A DNA stretch of 34,725 nucleotides from an uncultured Prevotella sp. GTDB lineage: Bacteria; Bacteroidota; Bacteroidia; Bacteroidales; Bacteroidaceae. Below, in pieces: positions 1-7,387 of the stretch; positions within the stretch are counted from its first letter, which is position 1; every line of letters starts with the position of its first letter. Location: contig USAI01000017.1 of the NCBI GenBank assembly GCA_900552675.1, forward strand, positions 1-34,725. Reading direction: 5' to 3'. A model generated the notes under the pieces. It was not told the DNA's origin, did not search any database, and saw only the letters and a list, made by a program, of their open reading frames with translations. The position numbers and the translations under genes are program-made.

Positions 1-638
1 ATCATCATAGCATTCTTTAGGATAACGCTATCACCCTTTTGGCGAAGTACTTCTGTCAGTTCTGCCTCAATAACTTTCAGACCTTGCTCTTGGAAATACT
101 CTGCCCGTAATGCGTTTGACATGGATTCGCCAACAGGAGGCAACTGGGCGGGATCACCAACAAATATCACTTTACCGCCAAAGTTGGGTCGTACAAACGT
201 AAGAAGGTCTTTCATAAGATTGTCTGTGCCGAACATAAACAACTCATGTTCTATCTTACGAGAACAAACCATTGATGCTTCGTCCACAATAGCAACAATA
301 TTGCCTCCATTTTCAGATTGGTTGATGGGGAAAACGAACTTAAACTCAGACTCTGCGACATCCTTGACTTTTTTAGGCTCAACGTGTGCTTTTGCATAAA
401 TAGCTTTGTGGATTGTCACAGCTTTATGTCCTGTCTTCATAGCAAGAACTCTTGCTGCATGTCCAGTAGGAGCCATCATGATTAATTTACGATTTTTATC
501 TATATAGTCAGCTATAACCTTAACCATCGTGGTTTTACCAGTACCTGCATAGCCACGAAGGATGAAAACAGAAGCATCACTATTAAGGAATACTTTAATT
601 TGTTCAAATACTATATTTTGTTGAGTTGTAAGTTCCAT
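1..638 (-). CDS. RecD/Pif1-type AAA+ DNA helicase, 5' part only (cut by window edge)
   Basis: This frame starts at the ATG complementary to 636-638 and stays open for 212 codons to the window edge, so only the N-terminal part is present. About 30 residues in is a Walker A loop (GYAGTGKTT). A Walker B-like stretch (IVAIVDEASM) follows, then GDPAQLPPV, a motif typical of the RecD/Pif1 superfamily 1B helicases (AAA_30). Such proteins are ATP-driven 5'-3' helicases acting in DNA repair or replication. The motif TGHAARVL between the two Walker boxes also fits the family. The C-terminal helicase core lies outside the window, so I cannot separate a RecD2-like from a Pif1-like protein. The next gene on the other side is divergent, and a perfect -7 promoter element lies 132 bp upstream. 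The assignment to the helicase family is secure; the exact subfamily is not. Confidence 0.88.
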   Translation of the reverse strand, partial: MELTTQQNIVFEQIKVFLNSDASVFILRGYAGTGKTTMVKVIADYIDKNRKLIMMAPTGHAARVLAMKTGHKAVTIHKAIYAKAHVEPKKVKDVAESEFKFVFPINQSENGGNIVAIVDEASMVCSRKIEHELFMFGTDNLMKDLLTFVRPNFGGKVIFVGDPAQLPPVGESMSNALRAEYFQEQGLKVIEAELTEVLRQKGDSVILKNAMM

Positions 639-1060
639 ATTGTTTGTTCTTTAACTTTTTTTTTATTAGTGTCCCATTATAAAGGACATGAATGATATAT
701 TGGTTGTTGTTCAGAGGTTAGATTAAAACCAAAAGACTTTTTCTTAATAGAATTGTTCTTATCTGATTACAAAGATATGAAAACTAAGCAAGAATTAAGA
801 AGAAAACGATGAAAAGATTTGTGTTAAAGAACTAATCGTTTTCTTGTCGGGTTTGTTTCTTGTTTCATAGTCAATAACATTTGTTTTGATGAGGTATGAT
901 GTGTGCATGTTGTTAGAGATGACGCTTACATGTTATCCGCATAAAATGTTGTGGATAAGGAGGATGTGCCCCTTCGTATAGTTGAATGGGAACGCCTTGT
1001 ATGTTGTTATAGGCCAGTTTGTTATGTGGGTTGCTGGGTTTTAGCAAAGCCTTTGGCGGT
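639..1060. other. Intergenic region without a recognisable gene
   Basis: This AT-rich stretch lies between the divergent helicase and permease genes. Apart from the -7 element at 770-777, I see no gene, tRNA or known riboswitch in it. An open frame beginning at a GTG at 951 runs into the repeats downstream. It has no domain-like composition and is probably chance. Confidence 0.5.
770..777 (-). promoter_or_regulatory. Putative -7 promoter element for the helicase gene
   Basis: On the minus strand this reads TATCTTTG, an exact match to the Bacteroidota -7 consensus TAnnTTTG. A transcript starting about 6 bases downstream would have a leader of roughly 125 nt before the helicase ATG at 638. No convincing -33 TTTG box is visible at the usual spacing, so this is a sequence match only. 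Confidence 0.4.
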
Positions 1061-1063
1061 ATT

Positions 1064-1168
1064 CGTCTCAGTACTCGGCCGAGATTACTGCAGTACTTGG
1101 GCGAGATTACTGCAGTACTTGGGCGAGATTACTGCAGTACTTGCACCAAGTACTGAGACGGAAGTACT
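1064..1168. repeat. Cluster of six AGTACT boxes: 22-bp tandem repeats enclosed by a 12-bp inverted repeat
   Basis: Three 22-bp units begin at 1070, 1092 and 1114, and a fourth partial unit begins at 1136. Each unit starts with AGTACT and ends with GAGATTACTGC, so each junction forms the palindrome TACTGCAGTA. The block is bracketed by perfect 12-bp inverted arms, CGTCTCAGTACT at 1064-1075 and AGTACTGAGACG at 1149-1160. A further palindrome, GAAGTACTTC, lies at 1161-1170. AGTACT therefore occurs six times, at 1070, 1092, 1114, 1136, 1149 and 1163. The function is unknown. Multiple protein-binding sites, a DNA or RNA structural element, or a short mobile repeat are all possible. Confidence 0.85.
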
Positions 1169-1190
1169 TCACTCTCTTTTTAATCTCTTT

Positions 1191-1325
1191 CTGAAGATCT
1201 TTACAATGAAGGAATAGTATTTCTGAAGATCTTTAATAATGAAGGAATAGTATTTCTGAAGAGCTTTACAATGAAGGAGAGGTATTACTGAAGAGCTTTA
1301 CGATGAAGGAAAAGTATTACTGAAG
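1191..1325. repeat. Four 32-33-bp direct tandem repeats upstream of the permease promoter
   Basis: Units at 1191-1222, 1223-1255, 1256-1287 and 1288-1319 are 32, 33, 32 and 32 bp long, and CTGAAG at 1320 begins a fifth, incomplete unit. Each unit begins CTGAAGA, has an AT-rich centre, and then has ATGAAGGA. The second unit has one extra base and the last two have diverged from the first two, which suggests stepwise duplication. The array ends about 50 bp before the -7 element of the permease gene. The length could be variable between strains, but that cannot be judged from one sequence. Confidence 0.85.
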
Positions 1326-1376
1326 TTTTGTAGCGAATAGCAGGTGTAAAAACTTGCATATTGGTGCGATGTTTTA

Positions 1377-1384
1377 TAATTTTG
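1377..1384 (+). promoter_or_regulatory. -7 promoter element of the purine permease gene
   Basis: TAATTTTG matches the TAnnTTTG consensus of the Bacteroidota housekeeping sigma factor. A TTG-containing -33-like sequence (AACTTGC) starts near 1351, about 20 bases upstream. The element ends only 4 bases before the ATG at 1389, so transcription would begin at or within the first codons. This implies an essentially leaderless mRNA, or use of the second ATG at 1395. Confidence 0.55.
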
Positions 1385-1388
1385 CAGC

Positions 1389-2690
1389 ATGAAAATGTTA
1401 AACCGCTTGTTCGGCTTTGATGCCCGAACCATGAATGTGCGCACCGAGGTGATTGCAGGTGCCACTACCTTCCTTACAATGAGCTATGTGCTGGCTGTAA
1501 ACCCTACCATCCTTGCCACTACGGGCATGGATAAACCAGCGCTTTTTACCAGTACAGCACTGGCTGTAACGTTGGCCACTATGCTGATGGCTCTTATGGC
1601 CAAGTTGCCGTTTGCACAAGCTCCCAGTATGGGTTTGAACGCCTTTTTCGCTTTTAGCATGTGCCAGGCTATGGGCCTGACGTGGCAACAGGCGCTGGCC
1701 GCCTTGCTGGTTGAAGGCATTATCTTTGTGCTCATCACTTTTCTTAATATTCGTGAGCTTATTCTTGACAGCATACCAGCCAACTTGCGTTACGCTATAT
1801 CGGCGGGCATAGGTATGTTTATTGCCTTTATTGGCTTGAAGAATGCACACATTATTGTGTCTGACCCCAACACCTTTGTAGCCTTAGGACACTTTACGCC
1901 TGCTGCTATCTTGGGTGTGGTGTCGATTTTGCTTAGTGGCGTGTTAATGGCCAAAAACACTAAGGGCGCGCTGTTTATTGCTATTATTGCTACTACATTG
2001 TTGAGCATACTGATGGGTGTGACGAAGGTGCCCGAGGGCTGGTTGCCAGTGTCGGCTCCGCATAGCATCGAGCCTATCTTCTGCCAGTTCGACTTCAGTG
2101 CCCTCTTCTCGCTCGATATGGCTGTGGTTATCTTCTCACTGCTGTTTGTAAACATTTTCGATACCGTGGGCACCCTTTTGGGCTTGGCCGATAAAACGGG
2201 CATTATACGTCCTGATGGCAGTATTCCTCATGTGCGCGAAGCCATGCTGAGCGACGCTATAGGTACGTCGGCAGGTGCCTTGTTGGGCAGCTCAACCATC
2301 ACTACCTATGTAGAGAGTGCTGCGGGTGTGGCCGAAGGTGGCCGCAGTGGCTTGACATCGGCTGTTACCGCTCTTTTGTTCTTGCTGGCCCTGTTCCTCT
2401 CGCCCCTGTTCTTGCTCATTCCAGCTCCTGCCACCAGCGGTGCCCTTGTAATGGTGGGTGTGTTGATGCTCGACTCGGTGAAGAAGATTGAGTTTACTGA
2501 TATTACTGAAACCTTCCCCGCCTTCATCACCATGATTACGATGGTGCTGTGCTACAGCATTGCCGATGGCATATGTTTGGGCCTGTTGAGCTATGTGGCC
2601 ATGAAGTGTTGCACCTTCAAGACAAAAGACATCAACCTCACACTCATCATCCTGGCTGTAATATTTGTGTTGAAGTTTGTTTTAGGTTGA
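1389..2690 (+). CDS. NCS2-family purine (guanine/hypoxanthine or adenine) permease
   Basis: This 433-residue protein is almost entirely hydrophobic, with about 12-14 predicted membrane segments, the normal size for the AzgA/PbuG branch of the NCS2 family. Conserved landmarks are the N-terminal AGATTFLTMSYV segment (residues 23-34), QAPSMGLNAFFAF (77-89), the NIFDTVGTLLGLADKTG segment past the middle, and ESAAGVAEGGRSG, which contributes to the substrate site in this family. Relatives import hypoxanthine, guanine or adenine by proton symport across the inner membrane. Which base is carried cannot be told from the sequence. The gene stands alone, with its own promoter directly in front and a hairpin terminator behind. 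The start at 1389 is chosen over the ATG at 1395 only by convention, because the promoter sits so close. No purine riboswitch is visible upstream. Confidence 0.93.
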   Translation: MKMLNRLFGFDARTMNVRTEVIAGATTFLTMSYVLAVNPTILATTGMDKPALFTSTALAVTLATMLMALMAKLPFAQAPSMGLNAFFAFSMCQAMGLTWQQALAALLVEGIIFVLITFLNIRELILDSIPANLRYAISAGIGMFIAFIGLKNAHIIVSDPNTFVALGHFTPAAILGVVSILLSGVLMAKNTKGALFIAIIATTLLSILMGVTKVPEGWLPVSAPHSIEPIFCQFDFSALFSLDMAVVIFSLLFVNIFDTVGTLLGLADKTGIIRPDGSIPHVREAMLSDAIGTSAGALLGSSTITTYVESAAGVAEGGRSGLTSAVTALLFLLALFLSPLFLLIPAPATSGALVMVGVLMLDSVKKIEFTDITETFPAFITMITMVLCYSIADGICLGLLSYVAMKCCTFKTKDINLTLIILAVIFVLKFVLG

Positions 2691-2756
2691 GCCTCTGTGG
2701 TTGCTGAAAAAGACTGACGATACTGGCAGCAAAGTTTAAAAAAATTATCTTTTCAT

Positions 2757-2804
2757 GCCATGGGTGGCACACTTTAAGACAGGTGTGGCATCCATGGCTT
2801 TTTC
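2757..2804 (+). terminator. Rho-independent terminator after the permease gene
   Basis: The arms 2757-2772 and 2783-2798 pair at 14 of 16 positions (GCCATGG...CACAC with GTGTGG...CCATGGC) around a 10-base loop, and are followed directly by a run of Ts. It lies 66 bp after the permease stop codon and upstream of the small heat-shock gene, so it should separate the two transcripts. Confidence 0.75.
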
Positions 2805-2959
2805 TTGCCTCATACGTAGCGCTATTGGCACGTATATTGCGTGTATATGGGTGAAAGCCGAAGCTGAAAGGCACAGGCAATCAGTGAGATACATTAATGA
2901 TAATAAACATAAAACCCAGCCGAGCCACAAGGCAATGGATGGGTGAGAAAAAGATAATT

Positions 2960-2965
2960 AGGAGG
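2960..2965 (+). promoter_or_regulatory. Strong Shine-Dalgarno sequence of the small heat-shock gene
   Basis: AGGAGG lies 8 bases before the ATG at 2974. The other genes in the window lack a comparable purine box, in line with the weak use of Shine-Dalgarno pairing in Bacteroidota. It fixes the start codon and may allow strong translation under stress. Confidence 0.65.
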
Positions 2966-2973
2966 TAAAAATT

Positions 2974-3408
2974 ATGTTGTTAGTTCGCAGAAACAATAAT
3001 CAGAATTGGTTGAACAATTGGTTTGATGATAGCTTTTTTGACACTCAGTGGATGCCCCGCGTAAACGGCACCGCTCCTGCAGTGAACGTTAAGGAAACGG
3101 CTTCCGAATATACAATGGAAGTGGCTGTGCCTGGCTTGAAGAAAGAGTGGGTGCGCATGAACATTGATGCCGATGGCTTGATGAACGTGGCCATTGAGAA
3201 CAAGATGGAGCACAAGGATGAAGACAAACACACGCATTATCTGCGTCGCGAGTTCGCTTACAGCAATTATGAGCAGACTTATACCTTGCCTGAAGACGTT
3301 GATCGCGATAAGATTAGCGCCGAGGTTAAGGATGGTGTCTTAGAGATTGTGATGCCAAAGAATGTTAAGCACGAAGATAAAGACGTTAAACACATTGAAG
3401 TGAAATAA
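2974..3408 (+). CDS. hsp20: Small heat-shock protein (Hsp20/alpha-crystallin family)
   Basis: This is a 144-residue cytoplasmic chaperone of the alpha-crystallin type, which holds unfolding proteins without using ATP. The N-terminal arm (about 1-35) is rich in Asn and aromatic residues. The alpha-crystallin domain covers about residues 36-132, beginning at PAVNVKET and including VAVPGLKKE and YTLPEDVDRDKI. It ends with the conserved DGVLEIVMPK motif. The short tail ends in HIEVK, which can serve as the I-x-I/V motif used for oligomer assembly. The length is normal for bacterial Hsp20. The start is fixed by a strong AGGAGG sequence at 2960-2965, 8 bases before the ATG, which is uncommon in Bacteroidota. 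I could not identify a CIRCE element or other heat-shock operator in the 170 bp upstream. Confidence 0.95.
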   Translation: MLLVRRNNNQNWLNNWFDDSFFDTQWMPRVNGTAPAVNVKETASEYTMEVAVPGLKKEWVRMNIDADGLMNVAIENKMEHKDEDKHTHYLRREFAYSNYEQTYTLPEDVDRDKISAEVKDGVLEIVMPKNVKHEDKDVKHIEVK

Positions 3409-3487
3409 CGTTCTTGCGAAACTTCAGTTTCCTCAAACTTTCAAGGGCTATGCTCTTGATGGGCGGGCTGAATAAAAATAGCAGATG

Positions 3488-3515
3488 TGGTTGTGCAAAA
3501 TAGAAAACACAACCA
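3488..3515. other. Short perfect hairpin behind the small heat-shock gene
   Basis: TGGTTGTG (3488-3495) and CACAACCA (3508-3515) form a perfect 8-bp stem with a 12-base loop. No T-run follows, so it is probably an mRNA 3' stabilising stem or part of the termination region rather than a terminator itself. Confidence 0.4.
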
Positions 3516-3524
3516 TATTGAACC

Positions 3525-3590
3525 ATAAAAGGACAACAAGAACAACATTGTTAAGATATAGATGTTGCTTTTGTTGTCCTTTTATTGTTT
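3525..3590. terminator. Probable bidirectional terminator between hsp20 and the polysaccharide operon
   Basis: The arms at about 3525-3548 and 3562-3584 form a stem of more than 20 bp (AAAAGGACAACAA with TTGTTGTCCTTTT at its base) around a 13-base loop. T-rich sequence follows on the plus strand, and the A-rich left flank becomes T-rich on the minus strand. It lies between convergent genes, so it can end both the hsp20 transcript and the long operon arriving from the right. Confidence 0.7.
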
Positions 3591-3600
3591 TTATAAGTGC

Positions 3601-3645
3601 TGGGTGCTGGAGGACGGGGCGCGGAGGCCACCGTCCTACTTTGAG
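3601..3645 (+). repeat. Dispersed REP-like palindromic repeat, copy A
   Basis: This 45-bp sequence recurs at 34663-34707 with three differences, all G to A. A 33-bp core also occurs in opposite orientation at 34595-34627. Within the core, AGGACGG (3611-3617) and CCGTCCT (3631-3637) are perfect inverted arms around a GC-rich centre. The element is far more GC-rich than the surrounding intergenic DNA. Position between convergent genes, inverted arms and near identity over 31 kb resemble repetitive extragenic palindromes. No transposase of the REP-associated type is present in the window. Confidence 0.8.
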
Positions 3646-3705
3646 GGCGTATCAGTATGCGTTTTCATCATATTGTTTGGCCGTTGTATAGACAAGCCCC
3701 TCTCT

Positions 3706-4230
3706 TTATTGTGCTTCGCGCACGGCAATATATTGCTCTAAGGCTTGCTGAAAAGCCTTGCGAAACAGGTCGGGCTGTTTAATGTGGCTCAGGGTAAACA
3801 CGTTGTTCTCGAGCGTGCTGATGGCAATGGTGCCACTGTCTGACATGCGCTCGATGGCCGACTGCTGTATGCCAATGCCCTCAACTCTTGATAGCTTAAC
3901 ATCGACAAAGCGCGTTGAGAACACGCCCGTTTTGATGATAACGCGTTGTGAGGTAATCGCTATCTCGGCCTTCTTTATGCGCAGATAGTGGTAAAGCAAT
4001 ACACCTAAGCCCAATAAAAAGACAAAGACGTAAAGCCCTGTGAACGATGACGTGTCGGTATATACTTCGTCATATTCTGATTCGTATGCTGGACTGTCGA
4101 GACAGCTCAGCAAGGGTAACGACAGAAATATGAACATTACCACAGGCATTACCCATGCTGTCCATCCGTAATGTGCCCTATACTCGATTTTTTCTTCGTG
4201 CTTCAGGCGGGTTGCTACATAACTATTCAT
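3706..4230 (-). CDS. PH-domain membrane protein (bPH2/YdbS-like)
   Basis: The 174-residue protein has a short cytoplasmic N-terminus, a membrane segment at about residues 26-44 and an acidic extracytoplasmic loop rich in Asp, Glu and Tyr. A second membrane segment lies at about 65-84. The C-terminal half resembles the bacterial PH domain 2 (bPH2): RIKKAEIAITSQRVIIKTG begins it, followed by alternating beta-strand-like stretches. Members of this family are poorly characterised membrane proteins. It is the last gene of the polysaccharide operon, 49 bp after the WecA-type transferase, and is followed by a bidirectional terminator. The co-transcription suggests, but does not show, a role at the cell envelope. 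It could equally be an unrelated gene carried by read-through. Confidence 0.78.
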   Translation of the reverse strand: MNSYVATRLKHEEKIEYRAHYGWTAWVMPVVMFIFLSLPLLSCLDSPAYESEYDEVYTDTSSFTGLYVFVFLLGLGVLLYHYLRIKKAEIAITSQRVIIKTGVFSTRFVDVKLSRVEGIGIQQSAIERMSDSGTIAISTLENNVFTLSHIKQPDLFRKAFQQALEQYIAVREAQ

Positions 4231-4279
4231 GTTGGTTTAATCTTGAATTTGGTTCGGTTGCCAGCGCTCACTGGGGGCG

Positions 4280-5389
4280 CTATTCAATTGCTTTCTGGCC
4301 GTGATGACGTATTATCATGTTCAAGGCCAGCTGGAAGAGGATGTATATCACCACATCAGAAATAACGATAACGGTGATTTTTGTTACCTTCAGTAGCAGC
4401 ACATTGATGAGGCAGAACAGCAAGGCCAGTAATAGGATGACAGCTAAACTGGCGTGCTGAGATAGGCCACTACGCATTAGTTTGTGGTGAATATGGTTCT
4501 TATCGGGGTGAAAGATTGAGGTGCCTTTGCGTATGCGGGTGAGGGCCACACGCACCACGTCGAAACAGGGCACTATGAGCAGCGTATAGGCCAGCAAGAG
4601 GCTGTCGCTGCGGTAGGGCATGATGGCAGTGTTGTTCATAGCAAACTTGATGAACAAGAAACCTAAGATGAAGCCTATGGTAAGGCTGCCCGAGTCGCCC
4701 ATAAATATCTTTTGTTTTTTCTCGGCCTTGCCAAACAAGTTGTAGTAAAGGTAGGCAGTGATTACCCCCATCAGGCCCGACACCATGACGCAGTAAGACC
4801 AGATGCCTTCGCGTGCAAAACAATATAGAAAACCCGTGAGCGAGATAAGGGCCAGGCCTGCCGAGAGGCCGTCGATGCCATCAATAAGGTTCATGGCGTT
4901 GTCGATAAACACCAATATAAACACAGTGATGGGGGCGCCTATCCAGAAGGGTATCTCGTAGATGCCAAATAGGCCATATAGGTCGTTCACCCAAAGGCCT
5001 GAGAGAGGCATGAGCGAGGCAGCAATAATTTGTACCATAAACTTGGTGCGGGCACCCAAGCCTACAAGGTCGTCGACAATGCCCACCACATATATCATAA
5101 AGATGCTGATGAGGAACACGCACGACCACAGCCCCACCTTTACGGGCATGCCTGGCGTAAGACTGCTCAGCACCAGCATGGCTACTAAGAAGGCCAGCAA
5201 CATGCAAGGCAGAAAGGCCACACCACCCAAACGCGGTATGGCGCTATGATGCACCTTACGCTCGTTAGGCAAGTCGTACAGCTTACGTTTTAAGCAGAAA
5301 CTGATAATTTGTGGGGTGAATATAAAGCCGCTGATGGCACTCACAAGGAATGGCAACAACGCACATGTAAGATAACAATTATATATCAT
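4280..5389 (-). CDS. WecA/TagO-type undecaprenyl-phosphate N-acetylhexosamine-1-phosphate transferase
   Basis: This 369-residue polytopic protein belongs to the MraY/WecA family. Diagnostic sites in order are KVHHSAIPRLGG (45-56), the metal-binding VDDL (105-108), NAMNLIDGIDGLSAG (164-178), FMGDSGS (229-235) and the cytoplasmic His-rich loop HPDKNHIHHKL (294-304), which is typical of the WecA branch. The family transfers a sugar-1-phosphate, usually GlcNAc-1-P, from a UDP-sugar to undecaprenyl phosphate at the inner membrane, starting O-antigen, teichoic acid or capsule repeats. It is the tenth gene of the operon, 75 bp after a glycosyltransferase. The same operon begins with a second, unrelated initiating enzyme at 17141-17773. 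The family is certain, but the exact sugar used is not. Confidence 0.93.
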   Translation of the reverse strand: MIYNCYLTCALLPFLVSAISGFIFTPQIISFCLKRKLYDLPNERKVHHSAIPRLGGVAFLPCMLLAFLVAMLVLSSLTPGMPVKVGLWSCVFLISIFMIYVVGIVDDLVGLGARTKFMVQIIAASLMPLSGLWVNDLYGLFGIYEIPFWIGAPITVFILVFIDNAMNLIDGIDGLSAGLALISLTGFLYCFAREGIWSYCVMVSGLMGVITAYLYYNLFGKAEKKQKIFMGDSGSLTIGFILGFLFIKFAMNNTAIMPYRSDSLLLAYTLLIVPCFDVVRVALTRIRKGTSIFHPDKNHIHHKLMRSGLSQHASLAVILLLALLFCLINVLLLKVTKITVIVISDVVIYILFQLALNMIIRHHGQKAIE

Positions 5390-5464
5390 TGTGTGTGTTT
5401 AACTCTTTCTACATTTTATTATATATAACTCTTTTTTAGTTATATTATTGTATAATATCTTGTC

Positions 5465-6397
5465 TTACTTTTGTCGCGTAAAAGATTGTTTAGCTGGTTT
5501 AAACAAGCCGTGTGCGATGCCTTTAAACATGTTCTTCTCAATGTTTTGCCAGCCTTTTACCATGAATGGAAAGTAGAAAATACGTAAAAATTGCTTGATG
5601 CCAGTGTTTATCTTCCACTGCATGGGTACGTAGCCACGCCGGCAGAGCCATAGGTGGTTGCGATATTGATAATAATAACGAAACGGTGCCGAGATGATGA
5701 CCCGATAGCCATGTGGAAAGTGCAGGTCGTTATTGCCTACCTTATGCGGTAGGTTTACAGCTGTTGTGATGCCACTTATCAACCCCTTATGGGCTGCTCG
5801 CCAGCAATATTCAAAGTCGACATAATCGATAAATAACGCATCGTCCATCATACCTATTGTGTGTAGCTTTTTGATAGCGATACAGCTACCCGAACTGATT
5901 ATTTCGCGACGACGTATGAAGCCATTGTCTTGTTGCTCGTCGGTATGAATTACAGAATGATACTCTACACCATCAGTTTGATTGATGACGCGAGGCCCTA
6001 ATATGCCTAACGAGGGCTGTAGAAGGCTGATGCGATTATATTCGGCCACAATGTCCTGCACATACGTTAATGTATATTCGCTATCTTGGTCAAAAAAAAC
6101 AATGTGGCTACAGCCCCGGGCCGTTAGCCATTTTATGCCCTCGTTCTGTGCATGGGCAATGCCAGTATTGGCATGTAATGTGATATGAGCAATGTGGGGT
6201 AAGGCAAATAATTGTTGAAGAGGTGGTGGTGTGAGGGAGGCTGATGCTTGCTCTGTTGTTGTGGGGGTATTGTCAACAACGGCTATGCTTACCTCATTGC
6301 CTAACGCACGTAAGCGTGAGGCTAAGATGGTGGCATTGGGGTAAAACGTTACAATAACAATGCCTATATGCTGTTTTTGTTGTTTCGTATCAGTCAT
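5465..6397 (-). CDS. Family 2 glycosyltransferase (rhamnosyltransferase-like), ninth gene of the operon
   Basis: The 310-residue protein has a GT-A fold. An N-terminal beta strand (IGIVIVTFYP, 11-20) leads to VDN at 41-43, then NTGIAHAQNEG, which is typical of RfbF-like rhamnosyltransferases. The metal-binding DQDS follows at 103-106, and FIDYVDFEYCWRA supplies the acidic residues expected of the catalytic base region. There is no membrane segment. It should add one sugar to the lipid-linked repeat unit at the cytoplasmic face. The next gene upstream (6431-7357) has the same layout and the two look like diverged paralogues. It starts 33 bp after that gene. Donor and acceptor sugars cannot be read from the sequence. 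Confidence 0.88.
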   Translation of the reverse strand: MTDTKQQKQHIGIVIVTFYPNATILASRLRALGNEVSIAVVDNTPTTTEQASASLTPPPLQQLFALPHIAHITLHANTGIAHAQNEGIKWLTARGCSHIVFFDQDSEYTLTYVQDIVAEYNRISLLQPSLGILGPRVINQTDGVEYHSVIHTDEQQDNGFIRRREIISSGSCIAIKKLHTIGMMDDALFIDYVDFEYCWRAAHKGLISGITTAVNLPHKVGNNDLHFPHGYRVIISAPFRYYYQYRNHLWLCRRGYVPMQWKINTGIKQFLRIFYFPFMVKGWQNIEKNMFKGIAHGLFKPAKQSFTRQK

Positions 6398-6430
6398 TTT
6401 ATTCTTGTTCGCCTTACAGTTGGTTCTTTT

Positions 6431-7357
6431 TTAGTTTAATGATGTTCTTAGTCCGTCTATCACTCCTTGCACCATGCGTTTAAGGTAGGCCCAGCGCTGA
6501 TGGGTAAATAAGGGATAATAAACAAACTTGATTAACAGTTTTTTCAAGTTCATGCGTTTCCAGTAAGTAGGGGTGTAGGGCTGGCGGCACATCCACAGTA
6601 AGTTGCGCGTTTGATAATACATGCGAAAGGGCGACGAGAGGCTGATATTGCGCCCCATAAATGTTGACGATACGCCTAGCTCGTGCTCGATACGAATGTT
6701 GGGCACCAAAACAGATACCATTTGATGATAGGTAAGGGCACGCCAGCACCAGTCGTCGTCAACAAAATCGATGAACAATTGTTCTCGCATATTACCCACC
6801 ACCTCAAAATTCTTTAATGGTATAAACGAATAGGATGATATAATGCTATGCACTTGATGATAGGTTACGCCTTCGTGTTGCCCTGTTTTCAGTACGTTTT
6901 GTGGGCAGAAGTAGGGTTTGCCATTAGTTCTGTTAATGGGCATAGGGCCGATGCAAGCAATGGGTATGATGGGGGAAAGGTGTTGATAAGCAGTAAGCAA
7001 ACCTTGCACTAAACCCTGTGGCGAAAGGCTATCTTGGTCAGAAAAGAGAACGAAGTGGAATTGTAGACGTTTAAAATGCTCGATGCCTATGTTCTGTGCA
7101 GCGGCTATGCCTATATTCTTCATGTTAGCTATATAACAAACCTTTTGTTTGTATGCACAGAAGAAGGAACTGTGTGAGGAGGTAGAGTTATCAACAACAC
7201 ACACCTCGTCAACCTGTTGTTCCAAAGTGTCAACACATTGTTGCAAAAGGTCAAGGTTAGGATTGTAGAGAACCAATACTGCCCCCACTTTTACCTGTTC
7301 TCTTTGCTCATGGGTAGCTGGTATATCGTTATTATTGTTTCTTTCTAAATGTTTCAT
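6431..7357 (-). CDS. Family 2 glycosyltransferase (rhamnosyltransferase-like), eighth gene of the operon
   Basis: This 308-residue protein resembles the downstream neighbour. It has VGAVLVLYNPN (24-34), VVDNST (54-59), NIGIAAAQNIGI, SDQDS (106-110) as the metal-binding motif and FIDFVDDDWCWRAL as the acidic catalytic region. The C-terminal part, rich in aromatic and basic residues (YYQTRNLLWMCRQPY), closely parallels QYRNHLWLCRRGY of the next gene. This supports duplication of an ancestral transferase followed by divergence. It is cytoplasmic and probably adds a sugar to the growing repeat unit. It follows the upstream glycosyltransferase by 30 bp. Substrate specificity is unknown. Confidence 0.88.
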   Translation of the reverse strand: MKHLERNNNNDIPATHEQREQVKVGAVLVLYNPNLDLLQQCVDTLEQQVDEVCVVDNSTSSHSSFFCAYKQKVCYIANMKNIGIAAAQNIGIEHFKRLQFHFVLFSDQDSLSPQGLVQGLLTAYQHLSPIIPIACIGPMPINRTNGKPYFCPQNVLKTGQHEGVTYHQVHSIISSYSFIPLKNFEVVGNMREQLFIDFVDDDWCWRALTYHQMVSVLVPNIRIEHELGVSSTFMGRNISLSSPFRMYYQTRNLLWMCRQPYTPTYWKRMNLKKLLIKFVYYPLFTHQRWAYLKRMVQGVIDGLRTSLN

Positions 7358-7387
7358 GAACCATTTGTTTAAACGTTTGTTGCCGCT

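Noticed and set aside
951..1217. 88-residue open frame through the tandem repeats
   Set aside because: It starts at GTG, lies within the AGTACT and 32-bp repeats, and its sequence is a product of the repeats with no domain character.
1191..1325. CRISPR array
   Set aside because: The units are contiguous 32-33-bp direct repeats with no unique spacers, and no cas genes are present.
1320..1390. Purine riboswitch upstream of the permease
   Set aside because: The promoter lies 4 bases from the start codon, leaving no room for a leader, and the conserved purine aptamer sequence is absent.
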